From contig JAUGWO010000222.1 in NCBI GenBank assembly GCA_049724395.1, positions 1 through 64,000 on the forward strand: a DNA stretch of 64,000 nt, in the 5' to 3' direction. This document shows positions 11,733 through 23,926 of this stretch, piece by piece. Position 1 is the first letter of the stretch, and every line of letters begins with the position of its first letter. Position numbers and translations under genes: made by a program. The notes under the pieces were generated by a model that ran no database searches, was not told the origin of the DNA, and worked only from the letters and a program-made list of their open reading frames with translations. Source of the DNA: Spongospora subterranea f. sp. subterranea. Its lineage: Eukaryota > Endomyxa: Phytomyxea > Phytomyxea > Plasmodiophorida.

Positions 11733-12333
11733 TCACCGTTGCAGCTCGTCCTTCTCCTCAGCGCTCAGCAACGGCATGCACTCGCCTTTCAAATGGTACG
11801 GCAGCCCAGCCGTCCATCCCTTTTCGAGGTTCGTTCGCTGCCGTTTGTACTGCCGCCCATCGCTTCGTTCCATGGCTTGATTACAGCCGACGCATACAGG
11901 GCGAGAACCTTTTGTCGAAACCACCTGGATGGACAGACCCATCGGCATCCGGGATTGCTTAATGTGAACGTTATCAGAACCGTGGGCATCGGCAAACTTC
12001 CATATAGACGCACGGTTTCGACGTATCTTCAAACATACTCGAATTTGCATCAGAATTTGATAGCGGATCTGAAGTAAAGTTGAACTTATGTGTCTCTTCT
12101 TCTGCAATGGATTGGGGCGGCGATTTGCAAGACGCATCCTGCGCGCGACTGCGACTTCGGTGGTGAAGTATCTTTGTATAAAAAAGCTTTGGGCATGGAC
12201 TGTGGATACGAGGGGGCCAGAAGCTCATCCGTCGGCGATGTATCGACACGATCGCCGTTAACCGTTGTAAGCGACAGCAATGCCTTGCACCCGTTGACCA
12301 GGAACCTTTGGAGCTCGGTCATTCTATCGAGCA
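11733..12333 (-). pseudogene. ORF1 of two-ORF repeat, copy A (degenerate)
   Basis: The - strand begins MTELQRFLVNGCKALLS (about 12,333) and ends with RPVCVGCNQAMERSD...KGWTAGLPYHLKGECMPLLS near 11,740. The cysteine/histidine pattern C-x2-C-x29-H-x4-C resembles a PARP-type zinc finger (C-x2-C-x28,30-H-x2-C) but is not an exact match. The middle is out of frame. Copy B at 14,759-15,229 keeps the zinc-finger-like end in one clean frame. I infer nucleic-acid or protein binding only from the motif. Confidence 0.45.
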
Positions 12334-12418
12334 ATAAAAAGACCTTAATATATAGGAAAATGGATCTCCAAGATCGCCAAGGTTGAGTCAAGTCTCAACG
12401 GGGTGACCATTGAAAAAA

Positions 12419-12690
12419 GCTAGGGTTTGGGTTGTTACCGTGTAGTAAAAGCTAGGGTTTGGGTTGTTACCGTGTAGTACGCAGTTTTAAACTGCGTGGG
12501 TTGTTATTGGGTGGGCCAAGGTTGAGTCAAGTCTTAACGGGGTGACCATTGACAAAAGCTAGGGTTTGGGTTGTTACCATGTAGTAAAAGCTAGGGTTTG
12601 GGTTGTTATCGTGTAGTACAAGCTAGGGTTTGGGTTGTTACCGTGTAGTAAAAGCTAGGGTTTGGGTTGTTACCGTGTAGTACGCAGTTT
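12419..12690. repeat. 32-bp minisatellite, right array, within tandemly doubled element end
   Basis: Units of GCTAGGGTTTGGGTTGTTAC plus CGTGTAGTAAAA, the reverse complement of the left array type, form two groups (12,419-12,480 and 12,567-12,681). Each group is preceded by the GGTTGAGTCAAGTC...GGGGTGACCATTGA block and followed by the TACGCAGTTTTAAACT palindrome block. The right end of the element has therefore been duplicated in tandem. Confidence 0.85.
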
Positions 12691-12759
12691 TAAACTCGCG
12701 TGGGTTGTTATTGGGTGGGTAACAACTAAATTCGTACAGCGCATTTACCCGTATTTATT

Positions 12760-14640
12760 TGTATCTACTGTCAATAAACGTCACTCGGATTTATCACCAA
12801 TTGGTTGTGCAAGATATCTTGCCGATCCGAGTCATTATTGTTGCCTTACATCGTAGGCGACCATCATATTACGTCGTACGAATAGCGTTTGTAACCCGAA
12901 CGCGTTACAAAGGCCTTTACAACAAACTAAGGGTTATTGCATTTAATCTAATTTGTTTATTTTTTGCTTTGTCCCGTCATGGCCGGAGGCAAGGGCAATT
13001 TCGTTCTGGATGAGGAAGAGATGAAGGACCCAGCGGAATATTCGGAACCAGTGGAATCATCGCGAAGGGGAGCGGAAAACCCGAATTCCAAAGCGGCGTT
13101 GGTTCAATATATAGACCAACGTCTGGATGAAAGATTTTCCAGATTCGAGGAGCTGATATCGAAGAAATTATCATTGATATTAACCAAGGTGATGGAACCC
13201 GATCATATTCCCCCAAATATCCAGCAGGAGGTTAAATATAAAATCGACACACCCGAGTCGCCGGAGGTTCTTGTTAGGCACGTCAAGGATATACCACTGA
13301 AAGGACTCCTGCGGTTTGCCGAGCACATATCTCAGGAGGACGCTTGTTGCGTGGTGGGCCATAAGGTTAGCCCCGAGTCGGACCAAGATGTCTCAGTATG
13401 TCGCTTCCTGAAGTTCGAGGAGTTTGATTCCAGCTTTCGCATACTCACAGATGTCTATGACGACACTGCTCGGGGATCAGCATTTTTACGCTGCCTCGAT
13501 GGGCCGGTTCAAGCTCGGGCGATTCGGTGGGAAACCACGTCATATAAGGCCTTACGTTCAGGACTGGCGGCGGCTTATCGAGACCAACCGAAGGTACAGC
13601 AAGCGCTTATATTGAAAATGCAGGAGCGTTTTGGACGGATTTCACGACAAGCTGGTGAGCCCAGATGTGATTTCATTACGCTTTGTAACGCGTTCGGGTT
13701 ACAAACGCTATTCGTACGACGTAATATGATGGTCGCCTACGATGTAAGGCAACAATAATGACTCGGATCGGTAACTGATTCTTGGTCCCACTCGCCGCCC
13801 TTGCGGCCAGACGTATCGCTCCGTTATTGCATTCACCTGTCGGAGATCGACGCACAGTCGAAATTGGCCCGGGCGGCCAGGTTTCGGAGCTGCCAACGCA
13901 GCCGATGCAAATCGCGCCGAGTTATTTTTGACAATACAGCCGTAATCCTGCAACTGCTTAGAGATATCCGTCAGAAACTGATAATGAGTAGGCGCATAAC
14001 GACGTTGACGGCATCGGAACGCCTTAGCGCCATCAATCAACTGTATAGATAGAGGAGGGACCTTGATCGGCGGATCCGCCGAGAGTCCGCTTCGAAAAAT
14101 ATCTGCAAAATCATCTAACATTTGTCGTAATTCTGGCTTGAATTCCACCGGTAAAGCTTCAGCAGCCTCCACCACCGCATCTTTCATTGCTTTCCACGCC
14201 TGTGGATCTTGTGGGATGGAAATCTCAGTTTCAAATTCGTCATCCATCCGCTCCATTGATGTATCAACGGAATCTGCTGCAGGAGAAGCATCACGAATTC
14301 GTCGTAACCTTTGCATGTTGCCTGCTGGACGCTCCAATGGCGCAACGTCAAATTTTGAGCATGACTCCGAAAGTTCCCGAAATAGGCTCTCCAAATCCAG
14401 ACCGATGCGATCCAAAATCGAGCGACTCAGGAATTCTTCCTGTATTCCACGTCGGGCCCCACTCATCCCGCGCATTTATCCTGTCATGGTGTATTTGTAT
14501 CTGATAAACCTCACTCGGATTTATCACCAATTGGTTGTGCAAGATATCTTGCCGATCCGAGTCATTATTGTTGCCTTACATCGTAGGCGACCATCATATT
14601 ACTTCGTACGAATAGCGTTTGTAACCCGAACGCGTTACAA
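12760..14640. mobile_element. Ty3/Gypsy-type LTR retrotransposon fossil, copy 2
   Basis: The order is: a repeated non-coding block at 12,785-12,912; a Gag-like frame on + (12,979-13,758, start MAGGKGNFVL, coiled-coil-like QRLDERFSRFEELISKKL, and the RFGRISRQAGEPRCDF end); the block again, inverted, at 13,686-13,773; a Pol piece on - (about 13,790-14,475) covering the linker and the first RT motifs; and the block once more at 14,514-14,640. The recurring block is the best candidate for LTR-derived sequence. Protease, the RT catalytic part, RNase H and integrase are absent here. It is broken, and recent as a duplicate of 1-1,240. Confidence 0.75.
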
Positions 14641-14758
14641 CACGGTAACAACCCAAACCCTAGCATTTTTCAATGGTAATCCCGTTGAGACTTGACACAC
14701 CCTTGGCGATCTTGGAGATCCATTTTCCTATATATTAACGTCTTTTATTGCTCGATAG

Positions 14759-15229
14759 AATGACCGAGCTCCAACGGTTCCTGATCAACGGGTGCAAGGC
14801 GTTGCTGTCTCGCCAGGATATGGTAATACCTGAAGAAGCGGCTACAGCCTGTTCCGCAGACAACCTCGACCGCGTTGACCATGATGGACTCGGAATGTGA
14901 CGATGACGGTCTAGATGTCAAAGCGTCTATATTAATGTTCGCCGATGCTGATAACGTTCACATTAAGCAATCCCGGATGCCGATGGGTCTGTCCATCCAG
15001 GTCGTTTTCGGCAAAAGGTCCTCGCCCTGTGTGCGTCGGTTGTAATCAAGCTATAGAACGAGGCGATACGCGGCTGTACAAACGGCAGCGAACGAACCTC
15101 GAAAAGGGATGGACGGCTGGGGTGTCTTACCATTTAAAAGGCGAGTGCATGCCGTTACTGAGCTTTGAGGAGAAGGACGAGCTGCAACGGTTGATGGACC
15201 ACAAACAAAAACTTCATAATTTCAAATAA
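14759..15229 (+). CDS. ORF1 of two-ORF repeat, Cys/His-motif protein (broken once or more upstream)
   Basis: The frame begins MTELQRFLINGCKALLSRQD at 14,759, is interrupted near 14,900, and the clean 3' part runs 14,945-15,229. It holds NVHIKQSRMPMGLSIQ in one frame, then CVGCNQAIERGDTRLYKRQR, KGWTAGVSYHLKGECMPLLS and a charged tail (FEEKDELQRLMDHKQK). The motif C-x2-C-x29-H-x4-C, with R-G and GW...YH in between, looks like a PARP-type zinc finger variant. The relation to that family is inference. The last third resembles the end of the convergent ORF2, which suggests the two genes arose by an inverted duplication. I recognise no enzyme domain. Confidence 0.45.
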
Positions 15230-15295
15230 AGCGTTCACATTATTCCATTTCTCGTCTAAGCCGCTTCAAACTCTTCTCAAAAACCAGCTACTCCA

Positions 15296-15535
15296 GGGGC
15301 TTCCTTGGAATGTCGTTCTCCGCAACGCTCAAAAATGGCATGCACTCGGGTTTGAAATGATACGACAGCCCCGTCGTCCATCCCGCTTCCACGACATCAT
15401 CGATTGTAGTACTCCTAGGACTGGGTACTGGGTACTGGAACACTACTGCACACTGGAACGTGCTGGACAGGGATTCGAGTGAGCTGGATATTCGCTACCA
15501 CGTCACCAGTGTCGTGGAGTCCTCGGTGTTCCGTC
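15296..15535 (-). CDS. ORF2 of two-ORF repeat, YH...C-motif protein
   Basis: The - strand starts MTEHRGLHDTGDVVANIQLT (ATG at about 15,535) and ends GWTTGLSYHFKPECMPFLSV then AENDIPRKPLE-stop. A small indel near 15,470 separates the start from the end in this copy; in copy C (1,942-2,196) the junction VANIQLTRIPSSTFQCAVVF is in frame. The predicted product is about 80 residues. The end parallels ORF1 (GWTxG-SYHxKxECMPxLS). Function is unknown. Confidence 0.4.
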
Positions 15536-15983
15536 ATTTTATTCAAAAAAACTCATAAAAACCGACTCAAACGGCCCGTGTAGTACGCACTCGTTTTAAA
15601 CTGCGAGCGTTGTTGATGGTGGGTGGTGGGTACATGCTGTTTCTTGGGTGGGTACAGTTACAGTACATGCTGTTTCTTTTCAAAAACTGCGTGGGTGGGT
15701 AGTGAGTGGGTACCAAATACTCAAAAATCTGTACTGTACGTACTCGGTAAGTAAATTCGTTATTGCCATAAAGATCTACCCACTGTACTGTACAGATTTG
15801 GGTATTTTGTAAATGTACGCGTCCCATATCAACCTGGGTGTACCTATGGAACTGGTTGACAAGGCCCACCTTGACGCCAGTTTCCCAGTTCGTCAGCTAA
15901 ATAGCCTCGTGTCAGTCGCAGCGCACTTGTTTGATTTACATTCCGGGGCGATTTTAACCGGCAAACTAGGGGCATTATGGATA

Positions 15984-18576
15984 CAGTACCGGACATCTTA
16001 ACTTGACACGCTTTTCAATTTGGTTTTTGAAAACTGCGCGCACAATTTAAGAAACACCGTACGGTAAATTAAATTGCGCAACTGCAACTGATAAACCAAC
16101 AGTAATTATTCATGTGTATCAAATTTGGAGGTCTTCCAGCATCCTTTTTGGCAGGCTGCGATGGCGCTTGTATTTCTTAACAGCAAATTCTACCTGGCGT
16201 GGCGATAGTTTATTGCCGTCTTGACCGGTCACTCGATACGCATCGATATATCGATAACACTTTCTGGCGAATCTTCGGATCTGCGTTAACGACACGCTTG
16301 AAAGAGCGATCGGCACGATCTTCACTAGATCCCGAAAAGAATATGTACAATTCTTCCTGGTGAAACTTTTACACGCCGCCCAGAACATTTCTATAAAATT
16401 CATTTCGCAGTGAAACTTTGGATAATAGTCGATGATTCCACCACTTTGTTCCACGATTTCCGTTAACCACTCCCGCTGCTCTTGGAAATCGGGCTGTTCC
16501 TGCAGCAATGCCCGCGCACCAGCTAACGACATGGAATTATTCCACAGTCCACGTTCAGTCAGAATCGTTCGGAGTCCTTTCTGTACGCCTTGATCATCCT
16601 GCATGGGCTGAGTCACTTTTTGGCCTTCCTGGATGAACCATCCGTTCCGTTGAGACCTGATGTTCTTTCCGCCATCTTTTACTGTTAGGACCTTTGCGTT
16701 GAGTGCATCGGGTGGCAGGGCATGATGGTTCTGCGAGTTATCAAACAGGACCAAAGCTTGACAATTCGGATGTAGAATCCTGAAAATTGGCAAAACTTTA
16801 TCGCCCAGCTGCTTTGCTAGATCAGCATTCGTCCAGTATCCATCCGAGTTTTTACCGGGCTTTATGATTACCACTGATTCAATAGGAACGCCAGGGTTCT
16901 GAGCTTGCTGTTCGTCATCGAGTTTTAGGGGCCCATGACACTCGCACAAAAATTCTGACACCATTACACTCCTCCCTTCTCCCTTGGGCCGTAATGGCAT
17001 ATGGTTATCATCAATCCATATAGTTTTTTTCCCGTCGTAAGAGCTGAAGCATGATTCATCATGTGTTAATAAAATTAATTTTTTCTCCCCCGGTGCAAGC
17101 GTTGGCTCCACAATATTCATCAGCTCGTCTCCTTCAAATTTTGCCATCCTTCGATCGTAGACGTCCATTCGAGATAAAAACGACTCTCTATATATGACGA
17201 CATCTTCCCTTTCATGGCCGTCATTATACAGACCTTTCTTATATCCTCCAAAACGCAAACCCAGCGTGTTCAACCACCGTGTTGCCGTTCTTTCTGAGAT
17301 CGTGACAGGATTACCCATTTTCAAACGGACGTGCAATTCAGCTTTCACCCATTGCGAGAATGATAATCCCGATACAGCGTCGTTCCGCTGCGATCGTAGC
17401 CATATCATGCATTCCTTGGCGACATCTTCGTCAATCACAAGTGATTTGACCTTGATAAAACAACCTTGACGGTGACATGGTAGCTTTTGGTGACGAAGGA
17501 AAAAACTCGCCCATCGCCTGATCTTTCGCGAATATGAATCAGCATTGTTGTTTGGAAAAAACTGAGATGCAACTTGTTTCGAAGCTTGCATCATCGTAAT
17601 AGAGTTCTTGACGCAAAGTAAGATATTGCTTAATTGCATGATATCGAAGATAATCATATTTGGAAATGTCCTTCAAGCTTTTTTCGATGGTTTGGGAGCA
17701 GTTGAAGGCTGTAAGATCTTCAAGAAGTTTTAGGGCACTGTGTCCGGAGACATCTTTCCCATTTTCTGACTCAGAATCGGACGATAATCCATCGCAAACC
17801 GACTGCCCATTAGTGGTTTGTCGAACGCATGAACTAAAATACTCCAGAATCTTGTGATTATTTGATGACAAGTCGATTTTCGCTTGGTTGGCTTTTTTTC
17901 TTCTCCACAACGTAGTCGTGCTATTCTTAGAGTAACTGTTACGAAGATGTGATCCAGCTCCAGGGATCCATTTCAAAAACGAGGTCGTTGATGAATCAAT
18001 TTCTTTGTCAGTCAAGACCTCATCATTCGAAAAGTAAAAATCATCACCTTGACTATCGCTATGATCAGCATCAGGTTCAGGTTCGGCCAACGACTTCAAT
18101 TTTTTGCATTCTCTCGCGTGGTGTAATTGCATTGAGCGTTTAGTTTTACGAGCCATTGAAATTGAGGACTGAGATTGAATTGGTTTCGATCCGTTAGCAG
18201 GGTCGTCGTGAAAATCACAAGAAAACCTTTGTTTTTTCAAGAGGGTGACCTGGGTCTAGTTTTGTGAACGCACTAACAAAACTGCGTTCGCAGTAACAAT
18301 GTGCGCGCGCAAAAAACCTAATATGCGTACGCAAAAATTGAGGTGTTTCGTTTTCGCCCATACAAAATTCAATTTCCTTGCCCACCATACAAACGGGAAA
18401 TTCTATTTCACAGTCAATATTTGACTTAGAAAAAATCTAACTCTGTCAGAATGTTGATCTCGCCGAGATCTAACCAATAACAGCGAGTGTTGAAACAAAA
18501 ACCACATAATCGTTCCTCTGAAACAAATTCCCGTGGGTCCCATACAAAGTGTGTCAGGTTAAGCTGTCCGGTACTG
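15984..18576 (-). mobile_element. TIR DNA transposon, copy 2 (Tc1/mariner-like)
   Basis: A complete element of 2,593 bp with 26-bp TIRs matching at 24 positions: CAGTACCGGACATCTTAAC... on the left and CAGTACCGGACAGCTTAAC... read inward from the right end. TA target duplications sit at 15,982-15,983 and 18,577-18,578. One transposase gene on the - strand fills most of it. About 100 bp of AT-rich sequence lies between the left TIR and the stop codon, and about 400 bp of upstream sequence with GTGCGCGCGCA-like palindromic strings lies before the right TIR. Confidence 0.93.
16119..18156 (-). CDS. DDE transposase with very long D-to-E spacing (one frameshift)
   Basis: It starts at ATG of MARKTKRSMQ (18,156). 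The N-terminal region of about 180 residues is charged and acidic (SDSQGDDFYFSND, SSDSESENG). A helix-turn-helix-like region follows (SITMMQASKQVASQFFPNNN, WASFFLRHQK, ISERTATRWLNTLG), then the catalytic core: THDESCF with the first D, FDNSQNHH with the second D, and YPKFHCEMNFIEMFW with the E. YP..HCEMNFIE..W corresponds to YP..SPDLNPIE..W of Tc1/mariner, but the second D and this E are separated by 116 residues, far more than the 34-41 usual in Tc1/mariner. One extra T at about 17,608 splits the frame (17,539-18,156 and 16,119-17,657). Apart from that the gene looks fresh. Confidence 0.88.
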
Positions 18577-18599
18577 TATACATACTTTACGGCCTCCGT

Positions 18600-20410
<1,811 letters not shown>

Positions 20411-20577
20411 TGAAGAAGGCGATGATGCAGCTCACACTGAGAACAATTAAATCGATCAAGAAAAAATTAATCGAAACGCAGAATAGGCTCATGGTAGACA
20501 CAACCTCAAGTTTATAGGCAAACCCGGTCGAGCTACCGCCAGTCAAATCACTTCAAAATCGACTAGATTTCAGATCG

Positions 20578-21800
20578 TTATGGCCGATTTTTCGGCAATA
20601 ACTGACCGTAGGGATGGGGTTGATCCAACTGAGGTGAGTGCGGCGGGTACGGCCTTTGAGCCCGTATCGTTATCAAATACAGTCTGCCCCGACCAAGGTC
20701 ACCGTCCCCGCCGGTATCCGAGCAAGTCATATTGTTGGTGCTCGGTGCCGGCCTATCAGGATTGTTACGGTGGAAGTTACTGACCAGTGTTTGGTTTTGC
20801 TCGGGTTCCCATGTCCCATCGGCTTCGCTGTACCCCTTCCATTGGTCATGGTACTCCAATCGCTTTAAAAAGAGGTTCATTATTATCGTCCAAGCACACA
20901 GAAGGTGGGGTTCGGTTGTCGCCGGCCTGGGATTGTGTTTGCCACGTAAAGCTCGAGCCGACAAAATAGACATAATGCTCTTCGCTCGAAGATGTCATGC
21001 GTCAGGCATCGGAGTTCGATGCTCACGTATCGTCGCGACAAAGGAGCCAGCTGCGCGCTTCGCAAACACCTTCGGATGCCAAAACTTTCAATTCCGGAAA
21101 ACTCCAATCAAAATGATGCTAACAGTTCGAACTATTCTTCGTTGTACATTGTGCGTGCGAGTTCGACATAGCCGGACGCACGATCAACAAGGAAGTTTTG
21201 ATAGATACAGGAGCGGGTTCCTGCTTCATGAGTTTTAAATTTGCCACTCAGCACTCGATACCCTGGAGAACAAACAATCGCCCCATTAGAGCAATAGCTT
21301 TTGATGGAATTACATCTACATCGACTTTACATCGTACGGTACCGGTTCCATTTCGAACTGGGGAGCTTTTTGCTTTTCGACGAATGTGCCAATTTGTGGG
21401 TCGAAGCAGAAAGTACAATATCTGCTTGAAGCGATTCGCAGTGAGATTATTGCCGCGCGTGATGGGATCACGAAGCGTAAGCAATAATCTTCTTTGCCAT
21501 GCGAACTTTGTGAACACAAATAGCTTCCGCACAGGCAACCTCGAAGAACCGGATCTCATCCCGAGCGAGCTTCGAGTCCTTTTCCAGGGAGTCTTTCACA
21601 AGCTGATGGAGTGTCGGCTCACTGCGCATCGCTTCAAGCAGATATTGTATTTCTGCTTCCTACCATACGCTAGATCACCACACGAATCGGCAAAGGCGGT
21701 TCTTAATTGCTCCACAAATTTTGTATCGTCATCAATCCAGTCTTTGTTTTTCGATTTAAGGTGTGATGCCCAGGATAGCGCGTCGCCTCTTTAGGAAAGA
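20578..21800. mobile_element. Ty3/Gypsy (chromovirus-type) fossil
   Basis: The - strand (20,578-20,973) holds a chromodomain-like segment (HDQWKGYSEADGTWEPEQN), typical of the C-terminus of chromovirus integrases. The + strand (about 21,190-21,350) holds a retropepsin-like start (LIDTGAGSCFMSFKF), typical of retroviral-type aspartic protease. A short inverted repeat pairs 21,401-21,433 with 21,629-21,660. The pieces face opposite ways, so this is a jumbled, broken relic. Confidence 0.6.
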
Positions 21801-22468
21801 GTAATATAGGGCCACCTACTGTTGCTGGGATGGAAATTTCGAAGGGTGCAGGCTCAGGTATGTCTGCATTTGACACAGCCAAATTTCTATCTGGGAGCTG
21901 TCCCCGTCGAAAAATGGTGGGGAGGGTACAGTAAACCCGATTGTTTGGGATTCGTTTCTCGTGGATTCTTAAGCTTGAGCTCTAATTGAGCGATTTGTAG
22001 CCGCAGACGCAGGACTTCCACGGTGACATTTTTGCATCGTCCGGTGCCTCAAGGCCTGTGGGGGAGGAGCACTGATGTGTACAGTACCAAACAGTCGCAA
22101 ATGGCTCAATGGTGAGATTGCCAACCAATCGGGAGCGCGGTTTTCGCTGATTTTCTAGCTGGTTAAACCGGTGGATAGTTCTGACAAAACGCAAACAAAT
22201 CTCTATCGAACGATAGCATCTAAAATGCAGTTCAAATCGTAACCTTAAAATTCACTGATCATTTTGGGCAATAAAATCATGGACTCACTATTGTAAGCCG
22301 CTCTTGGTCGTCATCAAAGCTCAAATTGAATTGAATGAACGATGCTGACGAATGAATTTCTAATGAAAGTCGTACCAGATAAGTCATGGCGCTGTTACCC
22401 TGTGAAGGACGTTTTTGGAGAACCAGTCCAACAGAACAGAGACTGGTGACAGCCACAGTTCTGTCGGT
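21801..22468. other. Intergenic, no recognisable gene
   Basis: Only short frames occur here. This is the likely promoter region of the PIH1-CS gene that begins at 22,469, but I see no defined element. Confidence 0.4.
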
Positions 22469-23889
22469 ATGGAAACGGATTCAGAGTCCGCTAAACTTGA
22501 ATTCTTATTGCAAGAGTATAGCGAGGAGCAGCGGCGCCGGAAGCAATATGAGAGTGAGAGTAGAGAGATCAACCCTACACCTGGATTTTCGGTCAAAACC
22601 TGGATCCTAGCCAATGAGAACGCCAATCGTCAGGTATCAGTTTCTCGTTTCAATCAATGCATTCTTCATCCGACTGATTCTATCTCGTCATGTAGAAAGT
22701 GTTTATTAATATATGTAGTGCTCCCGAAATTGAGATTCCATCAGAGCATGAGTCAGATGGTCAATCACAGTTACGTGTTCGCGTCAGCTGTGGGCCGCCA
22801 CGAACTGCTACCGATAAACGTAATCAATGGATACTTCTCCTGAAGATTGTGTTTGAAATCTGTTTGCAGTGGGCCGTCCATGCATTGTTTATGACTGTGT
22901 TTTGGCTCCTGAATCAGTTCGGCAATGCTCCGATTTAAAATATCGATCCTTTATCGTCCGGCTGTGTATGGAAAACATCGAGATTAAGCACAGCAATACC
23001 CTCGACAGAGGTATAGTCCATATAATGTTTGGAGTTCGATGTCTGAAGAAATTGATCAGATTGCCGATACCCAAAAGCAACTTTTTTGGGAGGGCGTCCA
23101 TTGCCTCAAAGAATCCGTTGGAACAAAGGTATGTCAATGACATCAAAACCTACGCTAAACTCAGAATCAAATATAGAGGTTAATTCTCAGAAGATTGAGG
23201 AAATACAAATCGTTGATACCTGCAAAAAAGCCAACCATATATCTGGTGAGATTGCGCCTCAAAAAAAAAGATCGAATGATCAAAAGCTTGCTGTTGAACA
23301 AAAATCTGTAATCTTAAAAGCAAAAGGTGACCGTGACTCGTACGAAACAGATTGTAGCTGAATTGTTAAATCCATTTGCAGAACACATCAGTGAAGACGT
23401 GACAACTCCGATTGTCTGGAAGTCACTGTCAGCAGACAAAACAAAACACAGATTTAATGTGAAATATCCCATTTCATATTTCGAAATTTCAGTCGCCCAC
23501 GCTGATTCGGTGACAGTCGAGGAGTCTTCATGGGGTTTACAATCCATGTTTTCAAATCAAAACAACTATTCTAATCCCGGACGGGTGTAGGTGTTCATAT
23601 CAATGGAGATGTCAACATGGATATCGCTCGGCCATTCCCGCTGTGTCGAATACGCGCCCAGTATCGAATGCGGTCAAAAAGATTACGGATTTACTTCCAA
23701 CAGATACCAGGTACATTTTTGTGCTTTGATGGATACTGCAAATAACTTGGTCTCGCAGGGGATCACGAGTCACATGCTGTTGATCGGCAGGCTACCGCAC
23801 CAAAAGCCCACCCTTTAAACGCCGAAGCGAAGAATCCCTCGGTTGCAGGCACTACCTTGAAAAACAAATTACAATTTCGTTTAGCGTGA
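22469..23889 (+). CDS. PIH1-CS domain protein (R2TP / axonemal dynein assembly family)
   Basis: About eight exons with short introns: 22,634-22,695, 22,820-22,869, 23,011-23,060, one from about 23,129, one ending just before the EHISEDV exon, and others downstream. The joined reading gives LEFLLQEYSEEQRRR, EINPTPGFSVKTW, KVFINICSAPEIEIPSEHE, LGRPCIVYDCVLAPESV, then DCRYPKATFLGGRPLP. These are the ordered landmarks of the PIH1 domain (PGFxVKT, KVFINxC, G-PCxVYDxVxxP). A C-terminal CS/p23-like part follows (RFNVKYPISYFEISV, INGDVNMDIARPFPLC, YRMRSKRLRIYF), ending at TGA 23,887-23,889. Family members act in the cytoplasm as HSP90/R2TP adaptors or in dynein-arm preassembly. Which subfamily (PIH1D1, PIH1D2/3 or Kintoun) is not decidable by eye. 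The start is the first ATG in frame (METDSESAKL). Confidence 0.85.
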
Positions 23890-23926
23890 CTTCAAGAAAA
23901 TGGATACTTAATAAATCTAAAATATA

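Larger units (their letters stand above)
11364..12734. mobile_element. Two-ORF repeat, copy A: TIR-bounded element of unknown family
   Basis: Inverted repeats of about 70 bp bound this copy: 11,364-11,435 and 12,662-12,734. Both contain CGAATTTAGTTGTTACCCAC and a small palindrome (CAGTTTAAAACTG / CAGTTTTAAACTG). Inside are two convergent reading frames, ORF2 on + (11,470-11,650) and ORF1 on - (11,733-12,333), and the right minisatellite array. The flanks on both sides resemble one contiguous stretch seen at 14,450-14,530 (GCGCATTTATCC...), so the element appears to sit inside a Gypsy-derived sequence. It matches no transposon family I know; no transposase-like motif is visible. Confidence 0.6.
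14641..15640. mobile_element. Two-ORF repeat, copy B (best preserved)
   Basis: The left end carries one minisatellite unit (ACGGTAACAACCCAAACCCTAG region, 14,641-14,663) and the right end the TAGTACGCACTCGTTTTAAA block near 15,575-15,605. ORF1 on + (14,759-15,229) and ORF2 on - (about 15,296-15,535) converge and are separated by about 65 bp. The same layout in reverse occurs in copy A. The left boundary cuts directly into the Gypsy-derived block ending at 14,640. Confidence 0.55.
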
